Assembly: GCF_016518545.1 (NCBI RefSeq)
Contig: NZ_JACVTO010000010.1
Location: 62,001 to 126,000 of the forward strand
Length of the DNA stretch: 64,000 nt
Direction of reading: 5' to 3'
Source: Pseudomonas sp. S30
GTDB taxonomy: Bacteria; Pseudomonadota; Gammaproteobacteria; Pseudomonadales; Pseudomonadaceae
The position numbers were made by a program, and so were the translations under genes. The stretch's first letter is position 1; the number at the start of each line of letters is the position of its first letter. Below the pieces are notes generated by a model. It was not told where the DNA came from. It ran no database searches and was given only the letters and a program-made list of their open reading frames with translations. Positions 39,262 to 47,695 of this stretch are shown here, one piece after another.

Positions 39262-41652
39262 TCAGGCGTGGACGCTGGCCAGAAGCTCGGTCAGGGCGCG
39301 CGTCAGCTCCTCGGCCTGCACCGGCTTCTGCATGACCAGGCTGCCTGGCAGGTCGAGGCCCTCGAGTTCGGCATAACCCGTCAGGAACACCACGGGCAGC
39401 TGCGGGTAGCGCTGGCGTGCGGCCCTGGCCAGCTGGGCGCCGTTGAATTCGGGCATGGCGAAGTCGGTGAGCAGCAGGTCGATATCCTCGTCGAGCAGGG
39501 CCAGGGCCTGTTCGCCGCTATGGGCCTGGCGAACCTGGTATCCATACAGCCGTAGCACGTCCCCGACCATGTCGCGCACCAGATGATCGTCGTCGACCAG
39601 CAACACCACACGGTCGTGCCCGCTCAGCGAGTTGGCTTGGGCCAGTGCCACGCCTACGGGCTCGCTCACGTCTACCTGCTTGACCGCCGGCAGATAGACG
39701 CTCACGCGGGTACCGACCTCGGGCGTGGTCTCGATGCGTACTCCGCCGCCAGACTGTTTGGCGAAGCCGAAGACCTGGGCAAGGCCCAGCCCTGAGCCCT
39801 TGCCGATGTCCTTGGTGGTGAAGAATGGCTCGAACACCCGGGCAACCACGTCCTCGCTCATGCCGCACCCGGTATCGCGGATCGACAGCATCACGTAATC
39901 CCCAGGCTCGGGATCTTCGGGGCGTTCGGCGCGCACGTCCACGTGCGTGTTGCGCGTCGACAAGGTCAGCTGGCCACCAGTGGGCATGGCATCGCGTGCG
40001 TTGATCGCCAGGTTGAGGATGATCATCTCGGTCTGGGTAGGGTCGGTCAGGGCTTGCCAGAGGCTGTCGTCCAGCTCCAGGCGCACCGAGATATTGCCCC
40101 CCAGGGTGCGGCGCAGCAATTCTTCGAGACCGCTCAAGGTCCGGTTGAGATTCAGCGGCACCGGTTCGAGTCGCTGGCGACGGGAGAAAGCCAGCAGCTG
40201 CGAGGTGAGCTTGGCGCCACGCTCGCCTGCCTCGCGCACATGCTTCAGGCGACTGCGGGCCTTGTCCAGGTCGCCCTTGACCAGGTCGCGTTCGACGAAA
40301 CTGGTACCCGTGAGGATCACCGTGAGCAGGTTGTTGAAGTCGTGAGCCACCCCGGCGGTCAGCTGACCCACCGCTTCCAGGCGCTGCATCTGCTGCAAGG
40401 CGGCTTCGATGCGCTCGCGCTCCAGGATCTGATCGCGCAGGCGACTGTTGGCCTCGGCCAGCCCCAGGGCGGATTCACGTTCGCTGCTGATGTCCCGGGC
40501 GACCACGTAGAGCAGGGTGTCTTCCGGCACCACTACCCAGGACAGCCAGCGCTGCTGGCCGCCAGCATGCTGGATACGGCCGACGAAACGGGCGCTGGTG
40601 CGGCCATGGGCGAGTGCGGCCAGCTCTTCGAGAAAGGCCTCCTGCTCGCTCTCGGGCAGCAGATGAAGAATGGACGTCTGGCTGAGGCGCTCGCGGCTGA
40701 TGCCCAGTACCGCCTCCCAGGCGGGGTTCAAGGCCACTGGCGTGAGGTCCTTGTTGAGAACCGCCAGCAGATCCTGGGACAGCTCCCAGGCACGGTCACG
40801 CTCGCGCGTCCGGCGCTCCACCCGTTCGCCAAGCATCTCGTTGAGCTGCTTGAGGGCCTGGGTGGCCTGGCGCTGCGGATGGATATCCTGCAGCACGCCG
40901 GAAAAGCGCACACAGCGTCCGTCGACGAATTGGGTCTGGCCGGTGGACAGCAGCCAGTGCGGCTCCAAGGGGCTGTTGCGGGTGGTACGAAACTCGGCGC
41001 GGTAGTGGCCGTCACTGTCCGGCTGCATGGCCTCGGCGACGGCTTGTCTGACCAGTGCGAGGTCGTCCGGATGGATGCCGTCATAAAACACGTCCAGCGT
41101 CATTTCGGTGGCCACCGGCAGCCCGAACAGGGTCTTGCAGCGGTCATCCCATACCAGCAGGTCTTCCTGCGGGCGGTAGTCCCAGGTGCCCATGCCGGCC
41201 GCATCGATGGCGATGCGGGCGCGCGCCTCGACATCGGCCAGGGCTTCCTCGGCACGCCGACGGCGCTGACGCTCCTGAACCTCGGTGAGCGCGCGCCGCA
41301 CGGCCTTGGGCAATAGCGGCAGGTTCTTCTTGAGCACGTAGTCGGTGGCGCCGAGGCGGATCATCTCCACCGCGTGCTCCTCGCCATAGATGCCGGAGAG
41401 GAAGATGAACGGCACATCGGGCGCCAGGCGCTGGGCGATCGCCAGGACATCGGTACCTGAGGAGCCGGGCAGCACGCAATCGCAGAGGATCAGGTCGAAA
41501 TTGCCGTCGCGCAGCGCATTCTCGACGCCGGCATGGTCGAAGACCACGTGCGACTGCACCTGGAAGCCGCTGCGCTCCAGGCGCATCAGGCTCAGTTCGG
41601 CGTCCATGGAGCTGTCTTCGACCATCAGCAGGTTCAACGCGGTGGACTGCAT
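39262..41652 (-). CDS. Hybrid sensor histidine kinase (REC-PAS-PAS-HisKA-HATPase-REC)
   Basis: 796 residues with no membrane segment, so cytoplasmic. In order: receiver at 1-125 with phospho-acceptor aspartate 58 (LILCDCVLPG) and lysine in YVLKKN; a coiled-coil linker; PAS at about 145-270 (GTWDYRPQEDLLVWDDRCKT); a second PAS at about 290-410; HisKA with histidine in GVAHDFNNLL near 435; HATPase_c with NLAINARDAM, DTGCGMS and GKGSGLGLAQ; and a C-terminal receiver from about 675 with aspartate in LLLTDFAMP. The N-terminal receiver suggests input by phosphotransfer, plausibly from the phytochrome through the stand-alone receiver gene that lies 11 bases upstream. No DNA-binding output is seen. 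Confidence 0.93.
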   Translation of the reverse strand: MQSTALNLLMVEDSSMDAELSLMRLERSGFQVQSHVVFDHAGVENALRDGNFDLILCDCVLPGSSGTDVLAIAQRLAPDVPFIFLSGIYGEEHAVEMIRLGATDYVLKKNLPLLPKAVRRALTEVQERQRRRRAEEALADVEARARIAIDAAGMGTWDYRPQEDLLVWDDRCKTLFGLPVATEMTLDVFYDGIHPDDLALVRQAVAEAMQPDSDGHYRAEFRTTRNSPLEPHWLLSTGQTQFVDGRCVRFSGVLQDIHPQRQATQALKQLNEMLGERVERRTRERDRAWELSQDLLAVLNKDLTPVALNPAWEAVLGISRERLSQTSILHLLPESEQEAFLEELAALAHGRTSARFVGRIQHAGGQQRWLSWVVVPEDTLLYVVARDISSERESALGLAEANSRLRDQILERERIEAALQQMQRLEAVGQLTAGVAHDFNNLLTVILTGTSFVERDLVKGDLDKARSRLKHVREAGERGAKLTSQLLAFSRRQRLEPVPLNLNRTLSGLEELLRRTLGGNISVRLELDDSLWQALTDPTQTEMIILNLAINARDAMPTGGQLTLSTRNTHVDVRAERPEDPEPGDYVMLSIRDTGCGMSEDVVARVFEPFFTTKDIGKGSGLGLAQVFGFAKQSGGGVRIETTPEVGTRVSVYLPAVKQVDVSEPVGVALAQANSLSGHDRVVLLVDDDHLVRDMVGDVLRLYGYQVRQAHSGEQALALLDEDIDLLLTDFAMPEFNGAQLARAARQRYPQLPVVFLTGYAELEGLDLPGSLVMQKPVQAEELTRALTELLASVHA

Positions 41653-41663
41653 CGCGTGCGCCT

Positions 41664-42125
41664 TCAGTTGCTGCCGCGGCGGTTCAGACGCAGCGAGCCG
41701 GGCGGAGGTTCGTTGAGTACGGCCCAGAAGATCCCCAGATCCGAAATGGCGGCGACGAACTCCTTGAATTCGACGGGCTTGACGACGTAGGCGTTGACGC
41801 CCAGCTCGTAGGCGCGCAGCAGGTCGGGTTCCTCGCGCGAGGAGGTCAGCATCACCGTCGGGATGCTGCGCAGCTCCGGGGTGTCGCGCACTTCCTTGAG
41901 CACTTCGAGGCCGTCGACCTTGGGCAGCTTGAGGTCCAGCAGCAGCACCGCGGGATTGCCGTCGTCGCGGTCGGTGTAGGCATTGCGGCGCAGCAGGTAG
42001 TCGAGCGCATCGGCGCCATCGCGCAGCACGATGACTTCATTGGCCAGCTGGCTGCGTTCCAGGGCCAGGAGCGTCAGCTCCAGGTCACGAGGATTGTCTT
42101 CGACCAGCAAGATCGGTTTGAGCAT
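41664..42125 (-). CDS. Stand-alone response regulator receiver (Rcp1-like)
   Basis: 153 residues consisting of one receiver domain: acidic pair in LLVEDNPRD, phospho-acceptor aspartate 64 in LLLDLKLPKVDG, threonine in VMLTSS, and lysine in AYVVKPVEF. The insertion RRNAYTDRDDG between helix 2 and strand 3 is typical of the Rcp1-type receivers paired with phytochromes. It has no output domain, so it probably shuttles phosphate. It lies 23 bases after the phytochrome gene and 11 before the hybrid kinase gene. Confidence 0.93.
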   Translation of the reverse strand: MLKPILLVEDNPRDLELTLLALERSQLANEVIVLRDGADALDYLLRRNAYTDRDDGNPAVLLLDLKLPKVDGLEVLKEVRDTPELRSIPTVMLTSSREEPDLLRAYELGVNAYVVKPVEFKEFVAAISDLGIFWAVLNEPPPGSLRLNRRGSN

Positions 42126-42148
42126 GATGGGTACTGTTACCTCAGGTG

Positions 42149-44392
42149 TTAACGGATGACGGGCAGGGCGAAGTGGAAGGTGGCGCCCTTGTCGACTTCT
42201 CCCTCTGCCCAGACGTGGCCATCATGGCGCTCGATGATGCGACGCACGCTGGCCAGTCCGATGCCGGTGCCCTCGAAGTCCTCCATGCGGTGCAGCCGCT
42301 GGAAGACGCCGAACAGCTTGCTGGCGTAGGTCATGTCGAACCCCACGCCGTTGTCCCGAACGTAGATCTCGACCGTGTCCGGGTGCTGGTGCACGCCGAT
42401 CTCGATATGAGCAGGCTGACGTCCGCGGGTGTATTTGATGGCATTGCCGATCAGGTTCTGCAGCACCAGATTGATGAATGCAGGGTCGGCGATGACCTTG
42501 GGCAGCGGTTGGACACTCCACACGATTTCGCGGTCGGCGTAGTCCGGCGCCGACTCCTGACGGATGTTCTCGACCAGTGCATTGAGGTCGACGTCGGAAA
42601 GGCGCAGCGCCGAACGGCCCATCTGCGAGAAATTGAGCAGGTTGTCCACCAGCGAGCCGGCGAAATGCGCAGCCTCGCCGATGTGCTTGAGGAAACGCTG
42701 ACCGCGTTCGGACAGGCCCTGGCCCTCGACTTCGCTGAGCAGCTCCGAATAGCCGGCGATGTGTCGAAGCGGTGCGCGCAGGTCGTGGGAGACGCTATAG
42801 GAAAACGCCTCGAGCTCCTTGTTCGAGCGCTGCAATTCTCCACTCAACTGGGCCATTTCCTCGGCCTTGCGCAGCACGATGCCGAGCACGGCGTTGCGCA
42901 GCTCGGACGCACCGTCGATCACCAGTGGATCCCAGGGTGCGCAGTAGCCGCGCACCACTTCATGCCAGGCCTCGAAGCTATGGCGCGGACTGAGGCTGCC
43001 GTGGGCGCCGATTTCCTTGAGCGGACGTCCCGCCCAGTCTACCGTGCGCACCTGCTCCGGGCGGAACCACAGCAAGTAATGGGAGTGGATCTGCGAGATC
43101 GGCATGGCCAGCAGGCCGCCTGCATAGCGCGTGAGTTCCGGAACCTCGGGGATATCGCGGCCCAGGTTGTCGGTGCAATATACGGCGTCGTCACCCCGGC
43201 GCGACAGCCATTGGACCAGTTCGTTGATCACCGCTTCGGTCGGCGTGGTGCCGATCAGGTCGCAACGCTCGGCGCTGATGATCGCCGCGCCGCTGGCGCT
43301 GGCGAAGTCGAGGAAGACGTCAGGCAGACTTTGCAGGCCATCGCTGACGCTGTCGTAGTCGGCCATGGCCGAGAGCATGTGGACGATGCGCTGGCGCAGG
43401 TCGAGCAGGGTACGGGTCGAGCTGTGCGCCTCATGGGCTTCGATCTGCAGCGACAGCACGCTGCTCAGCAGCTCACAGGCCGCACGGGTGCGAAAATCGA
43501 CCGCACGGGGCTGCTCATGATGGCAGGAGATGAGCCCCCAGAGTGCGCCTTCGACCACGATCGACAGCGACATCGATGCCAGGGTGCCCATGTTGCGCAT
43601 GTATTGCAGGTGCACAGGCGAAACGCTGCGCAGGGTCGCGAAGCTCATGTCCAGGGGCTGACCGGTGCGCGGGTTCAGAGCAGGCACCAGTGGCGAGGGC
43701 TGGTAGTTGGCATCTTCGATCAGGCGGATGCGGTTGATCCGATAAAGCTCGCGCGCCTGGCGCGGAATGTCCGACGCGGGGAAGCACAGGCCCTGGTAGC
43801 GGGGATAGCCGTCTTCGGCCTCTTCGGCCAGCACCTGACCATTGCCCTCGGCGTCGAAGCGATACGCCTTGACCCTGCCGAAGCCGGTGATGCGCTTGAC
43901 CTGCTGTACCGACTCGCGCAGCAGTTCATCGATGGTCCTGGCTTGCTGGAGGCTGCTGACGAATGCCCTCACGAAGGGGTAGTAATCATCCTGTTCGCTG
44001 CGCCCGTCGGTAGGTGTACAGGGCTCGAACTCGGCGATCAGCACCTGATCGTGGCGATGCGCGAGCAGGCGCAGGCAATCGGTCCAGGGTGCGCCATCGC
44101 GCAGGTTCACGTCGCCGATGTGAAACGGAAAGATCTCGTCTTCAGGCAGGCGTGCGAACTGCTTGCTGGCGTCGAAGCCGCTCTGCATCAGCTCGGGGAG
44201 TGCCATGCCCAGCAGTTGATCGGCGGGCAGGCCCAGCCAGCGGCTGGCGTTCTCGCTGACCTGCAGAATGCGCAGATCGTGCTCGTCGAGTACCAGCATG
44301 AAACCGTGGGAGCGGATGCTGCCGGGAATCTGGATGGGTTCCTGGGCACAGCGCTCGACGGCTTGATCGAAGACATTATCAGCGGTGGTCAA
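42149..44392 (-). CDS. bphP: Bacteriophytochrome histidine kinase
   Basis: 747 residues from a TTG start that has GGGAGAG six bases upstream; an ATG at 44428 lacks such a site. The photosensory core is PAS-GAF-PHY. The biliverdin-linking cysteine is at about residue 15 (RCAQEPIQIPGSIRSHG). GAF has CFPASDIPRQARELY and SVSPVHLQYMRNMG with the conserved histidine. PHY has LSPRHSFEAWHEVV. HisKA (YSVSHDLRAPLRHIAGYSE, histidine near 532) and HATPase (GNAIKYT, DNGVGFD, GTGIGLA) follow. It should sense red/far-red light and autophosphorylate. No heme oxygenase (bphO) gene is adjacent, so biliverdin must come from elsewhere. Confidence 0.94.
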   Translation of the reverse strand: MTTADNVFDQAVERCAQEPIQIPGSIRSHGFMLVLDEHDLRILQVSENASRWLGLPADQLLGMALPELMQSGFDASKQFARLPEDEIFPFHIGDVNLRDGAPWTDCLRLLAHRHDQVLIAEFEPCTPTDGRSEQDDYYPFVRAFVSSLQQARTIDELLRESVQQVKRITGFGRVKAYRFDAEGNGQVLAEEAEDGYPRYQGLCFPASDIPRQARELYRINRIRLIEDANYQPSPLVPALNPRTGQPLDMSFATLRSVSPVHLQYMRNMGTLASMSLSIVVEGALWGLISCHHEQPRAVDFRTRAACELLSSVLSLQIEAHEAHSSTRTLLDLRQRIVHMLSAMADYDSVSDGLQSLPDVFLDFASASGAAIISAERCDLIGTTPTEAVINELVQWLSRRGDDAVYCTDNLGRDIPEVPELTRYAGGLLAMPISQIHSHYLLWFRPEQVRTVDWAGRPLKEIGAHGSLSPRHSFEAWHEVVRGYCAPWDPLVIDGASELRNAVLGIVLRKAEEMAQLSGELQRSNKELEAFSYSVSHDLRAPLRHIAGYSELLSEVEGQGLSERGQRFLKHIGEAAHFAGSLVDNLLNFSQMGRSALRLSDVDLNALVENIRQESAPDYADREIVWSVQPLPKVIADPAFINLVLQNLIGNAIKYTRGRQPAHIEIGVHQHPDTVEIYVRDNGVGFDMTYASKLFGVFQRLHRMEDFEGTGIGLASVRRIIERHDGHVWAEGEVDKGATFHFALPVIR

Positions 44393-44649
44393 GAAAAACT
44401 CTCCCGTCGTGGCCACACAGCTGGCCATAGGCGTCTGCGCAACAAGGTATGTACTGCCCAAGGTAACAGAAAGTCAGCGGTTTCGCCGGAGTCATGGCCA
44501 TTGGAGGGTGATGATTCGGGTATGTTCTACATGATAACGAAATTTGTACAGCTGTCTCGTCCATAGGGTTGGCTTGGCGTCGCGGCCTAGCGTGATCGGA
44601 CCCTGATGCTACGCTCAGATGTACTTCAGGACACGGGAAAGGACATCCA

Positions 44650-45174
44650 GTGAAACGAGTTGCCATGGCGACGCTGATTGGCCTGCTGGCCGCGGGCGCG
44701 GCGGCCGGGGCGGATTTTCTGGTCGAGGTCCGTGTGCAGGTGCAGCGCGGTTGTCTGCTGGTGAACCCGCCCCGTGAGGCTGGCGCGCAGGCTGTGGGTC
44801 TGATCGACCTGGGCAGCGTTGCGCGACTCGACGGTCCTGGCGCGCCGCTGGCCGGCAGGCTGTTGAGCCAGCGTCCTCCGCGGCTGGAGTGCAACCCTGA
44901 CACTGCCTATCAGGTGCGGATCGATGCCGGTCAGCACGGCGGCGTCGGTGAAACTCGCTACCTGGGTGCCAGCGGCAGCGCTCGACCCATCCCTTACCGA
45001 TTGTTTCGCGATGCCGCCTGGCGCCTGCCGGTCGGGGTCGACGCCGCGCAGGCTGCACGGGTTCCGGACAGCGGTTCGGTTGAACTTCCCCTTTATGCCC
45101 GCATCGACCCTATGGATTGGGTACCCAAGGCCGGCTTGTACACCGACCTGATCAAGGTCACGGTCATCTGGTAG
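44650..45174 (+). CDS. Spore-coat-U domain pilin subunit (Csu type), first
   Basis: 174 residues from a GTG start with AAGGA upstream. A signal peptide (MATLIGLLAAGAAAGA core) is followed by one spore coat U (SCPU) domain: an early cysteine (QRGCLLVNPP), LGSVARLDG, a second cysteine (RLECNPDTAYQVRIDAG), and a C-terminal GLYTDLIKVTVIW strand. Such pilins are exported to the periplasm and polymerise by donor-strand exchange. This first gene of the pilus operon is a minor-subunit type by divergence from the others. It is divergent from bphP with a 257-base gap. Confidence 0.88.
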   Translation: MKRVAMATLIGLLAAGAAAGADFLVEVRVQVQRGCLLVNPPREAGAQAVGLIDLGSVARLDGPGAPLAGRLLSQRPPRLECNPDTAYQVRIDAGQHGGVGETRYLGASGSARPIPYRLFRDAAWRLPVGVDAAQAARVPDSGSVELPLYARIDPMDWVPKAGLYTDLIKVTVIW

Positions 45175-45211
45175 GGCGCACATCTTCTTTATCGGGCAAG
45201 GATGCACCGAC

Positions 45212-45748
45212 GTGATGAATCGTACTTCTTTCATGCTGTTGACCTTGGGCCCGCTGCTGCTGCCGAGTACCACCGCACAGGCCAGCAGCAGCGGCTTCAT
45301 CCAGGCCCGCCTGGTGGTGAGCAGTGCCTGCCAGATCAGTCGCGACCAGCAGCCGGCCAGCCTGGACAACCCCGGCCTGATCGACTTCGGCGCCCACGGC
45401 CCCCGCATCGACGGTCCGTTGCGTACCCGCATTGATGGTGCAGGTGGCCAGGGCAGCCTGCAGATCAGTTGTACCCCTCAGGTGCGGGCATTCAGCGTGC
45501 ATATCGATGAGGGGCTCAACAGCGGCGGCGGGGTGCGTCAACTGAGCAATGGGCGCGAACTGATTCCCTATCACCTGGCGGTCGATCCGGGCGGCAACAA
45601 CCGCTATGTGGTCGGCGAGCCGCGCAGCTTCCGGGTGCGCAGCACCGAGCAGATTCCAATTCCGATCTACGGCGTGGTCATCGCCCCGCAGCGCGCGCTG
45701 TCGGCCGGCCTTTACCGCGACACCCTTCGAGTAACCCTGGACTGGTAA
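45212..45748 (+). CDS. Spore-coat-U domain pilin subunit, second
   Basis: 178 residues. Signal peptide (FMLLTLGPLLLPSTTAQA), then an SCPU domain with SSACQISRD, LIDFGAHGP, SLQISCTPQVRAFSVHIDEG and GLYRDTLRVTLDW. GTG 45212 directly precedes ATG 45215; either may be used, with AAGGA upstream. It is the second of four tandem subunit genes, 37 bases after the first. Confidence 0.88.
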   Translation: MMNRTSFMLLTLGPLLLPSTTAQASSSGFIQARLVVSSACQISRDQQPASLDNPGLIDFGAHGPRIDGPLRTRIDGAGGQGSLQISCTPQVRAFSVHIDEGLNSGGGVRQLSNGRELIPYHLAVDPGGNNRYVVGEPRSFRVRSTEQIPIPIYGVVIAPQRALSAGLYRDTLRVTLDW

Positions 45749-45766
45749 CACGCAAGGAGATTTCCA

Positions 45767-46303
45767 ATGGCATGCTTATCGATTCGTACCCTGTTCATTC
45801 CCGCGCTGTTCATGGCCCTGACGCCCGAGCTGCAGGCGGCGACCGTCACCGGCACGATGAACTCCACGCTGACCCTCACATCGGCCTGCCAGGTCAATGG
45901 CGGCGCCGGCACCTCGGGGCTGAACTTCGGTACCCTGGACTTCGGCACTCAGGATGCGCTGTTCGCCACCGCCAACGGGCAGGTGCTCGGCGGCGCCGGC
46001 GGTGCGCTGAACATCCTGTGTTCGTCAGGTACCGTGCCGGCGATCCGGGTACGCGCCGGCACCAACGACGGCGCTTCCACCGGTGGTACTCGCGCCCTGG
46101 CCGATGGCGCCGGTAATTTCGTGCCTTACGATTTCTACACCGATACCGGGCGCACCCAACTGCTGGCCATCGACGGCACCCTGACGCTTCCGACCAGCAC
46201 GGGCGCGGCGCAGACCGTCGAGCTGTATGGTCAGGCGCGCGGCAAGGCCGGCTTGCCGGCGGGGGTATACATCGACACGGTGGCGGTCGAGTTGACGTTC
46301 TGA
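45767..46303 (+). CDS. Spore-coat-U domain pilin subunit, third (CsuA/B-like, probably major)
   Basis: 178 residues. Signal peptide ending LTPELQA; the SCPU domain has TLTSACQVNGGAG, LDFGTQDALFATANGQV, LNILCSSG and GVYIDTVAVELTF. Its alanine/threonine/glycine-rich strands and the strong AAGGAGA ribosome site are what would be expected of the major shaft subunit, although this ranking is inference. It lies 18 bases after the second pilin gene and three before the fourth. Confidence 0.88.
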   Translation: MACLSIRTLFIPALFMALTPELQAATVTGTMNSTLTLTSACQVNGGAGTSGLNFGTLDFGTQDALFATANGQVLGGAGGALNILCSSGTVPAIRVRAGTNDGASTGGTRALADGAGNFVPYDFYTDTGRTQLLAIDGTLTLPTSTGAAQTVELYGQARGKAGLPAGVYIDTVAVELTF

Positions 46304-46306
46304 ACC

Positions 46307-46810
46307 ATGGATATGCCACTTCGGGCCTGTCTGGCCAGTGTGCTTCTTGGCTGCACGCTACCGACCCTGGCGGCGACCACCAGTACGTTCCAGGTCGATG
46401 CGCAGATCCTGGCTGGCTGCCTGGTGGTGGGTGGCACGAGCAGCGTGGGCGTGCTCGATTTCGGCACCCGCTCGGCATTGTCCACGGCCACGGTGAGTGC
46501 CGCGCCAGGGGGAACTCGACTGGCCCTGCAATGCACGCCGGGTGTGGCGCTGACCATGAGTCTGGACGGCGGCCGCAACAGCGACGCGGGGCTGCGCCAC
46601 CTGCAACGCAACGGCGGCAGTCAGCGGGTGGCCTATCAACTGTACGCCGACGCCGGATTCACCACGCTGTTGGGCATTGGCGCGAGTGTGCCGCTGGTCT
46701 ATGGCGACCCCACCGCGATTGCGCTGCCGATTCACGGGCGCAGCCAGTTGCCAGGCAACGTGCCGGCGGGCCTCTACACCGATGTGGTGCAGGTGACGCT
46801 GAGTTGGTAG
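46307..46810 (+). CDS. Spore-coat-U domain pilin subunit, fourth
   Basis: 167 residues. Signal peptide CLASVLLGCTLPTLAA; the SCPU domain has LAGCLVVGGTSSVGVLDFGT, LALQCTPGVALTMSLDGG and GLYTDVVQVTLSW. It starts three bases after the third pilin stop codon. The four subunits differ from one another, so they are probably distinct shaft and adaptor pieces rather than recent copies. Confidence 0.88.
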   Translation: MDMPLRACLASVLLGCTLPTLAATTSTFQVDAQILAGCLVVGGTSSVGVLDFGTRSALSTATVSAAPGGTRLALQCTPGVALTMSLDGGRNSDAGLRHLQRNGGSQRVAYQLYADAGFTTLLGIGASVPLVYGDPTAIALPIHGRSQLPGNVPAGLYTDVVQVTLSW

Positions 46811-46857
46811 CGCTGTTGCGCAAGCTGCACGACCATCACAGGGAAGGGACAAGTGCT

Positions 46858-47637
46858 ATGCGAGCAAGGATGAACGGTGTACGAGCAGTGATACTGGCCG
46901 CGTTGCTCGTGGCGAGTCTGCCGGCGAGTGCGGCCACCTCGGTGCTGATCTGGCCCATCGATCCGGTGCTGGAATCGGATCAGAAAGCGGCGGCGCTCTG
47001 GCTGGAAAATCGCGGGACGGCACCGGCCAGCCTGCAGATCCGGGTCTTCGCCTGGCATCAGGACGACTTCAAGGAGCATTTCCAAGCGCAGCGCGACATC
47101 ATCGGCAGCCCGCCCATGGCGACTTTGGCTCCAGGCCAGAAGCAACTGATCCGTCTGACTCGCACCGGCAGCACGCCGGTCGGTCAGGAGCGGGCCTACC
47201 GCATCGTCATCGACGAGATCCCTTCACCAGCAGCGCCGGATGGGGCTGGGGAAGGGCCGAAAGCGGCCATCCGCCTGCAAATGCGCTATTCGGTGCCACT
47301 GTTCGTCTACGGGGAAGGCCTTCGCGGCAAGCAGGATGCCGATGCCAGCCGCAGCGCTGCCAAGGCCGGCAAGCCGCTTCTGAGCTGGAGGCCGGTGACC
47401 GTGCAGGGCAAGCCCTATGTGGAACTGCGCAATACCGGGCCGGCCCATGCACGGTTGACCGACGCCGTGCAGTCTCGAGGCGGCCGCTCTACACCGTTGG
47501 TCGAGGGTCTGCTCGGGTACGTGCTGCCAGGCGCCCGGATGCGCTGGCCGTTGCCTGAAGGGCTTGGTGCGGATGCCGAACTGCGGGCGCGCATCAATGG
47601 ACAGGAGAGCGCCCAGCGTATCGAACGGGCGCAGTGA
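46858..47637 (+). CDS. Periplasmic pilus chaperone (CsuC-like)
   Basis: 259 residues. Signal peptide (VILAALLVASLPASAA) and two immunoglobulin-like domains of the PapD type: SVLIWPIDPVLESDQKAAAL, LWLENRG, LAPGQKQLIRLTR, then ERAYRIVIDEIP and RLQMRYSVPLFVYGEG. It folds pilins and hands them to the usher. ATG 46858 is chosen over the longer open frame because the signal peptide starts there. It lies 47 bases after the fourth pilin gene. Confidence 0.92.
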   Translation: MRARMNGVRAVILAALLVASLPASAATSVLIWPIDPVLESDQKAAALWLENRGTAPASLQIRVFAWHQDDFKEHFQAQRDIIGSPPMATLAPGQKQLIRLTRTGSTPVGQERAYRIVIDEIPSPAAPDGAGEGPKAAIRLQMRYSVPLFVYGEGLRGKQDADASRSAAKAGKPLLSWRPVTVQGKPYVELRNTGPAHARLTDAVQSRGGRSTPLVEGLLGYVLPGARMRWPLPEGLGADAELRARINGQESAQRIERAQ

Positions 47638-47695
47638 GCGATAGACGAAGCGACACCGGGGCCAGGGAGGGCCCACCCATGGATGGAAGACGTGT

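Noticed and set aside
46531..46857. Longer start for the pilus chaperone frame
   Set aside because: The extra part overlaps the fourth pilin gene and is non-coding in character. The signal peptide starts at 46858.
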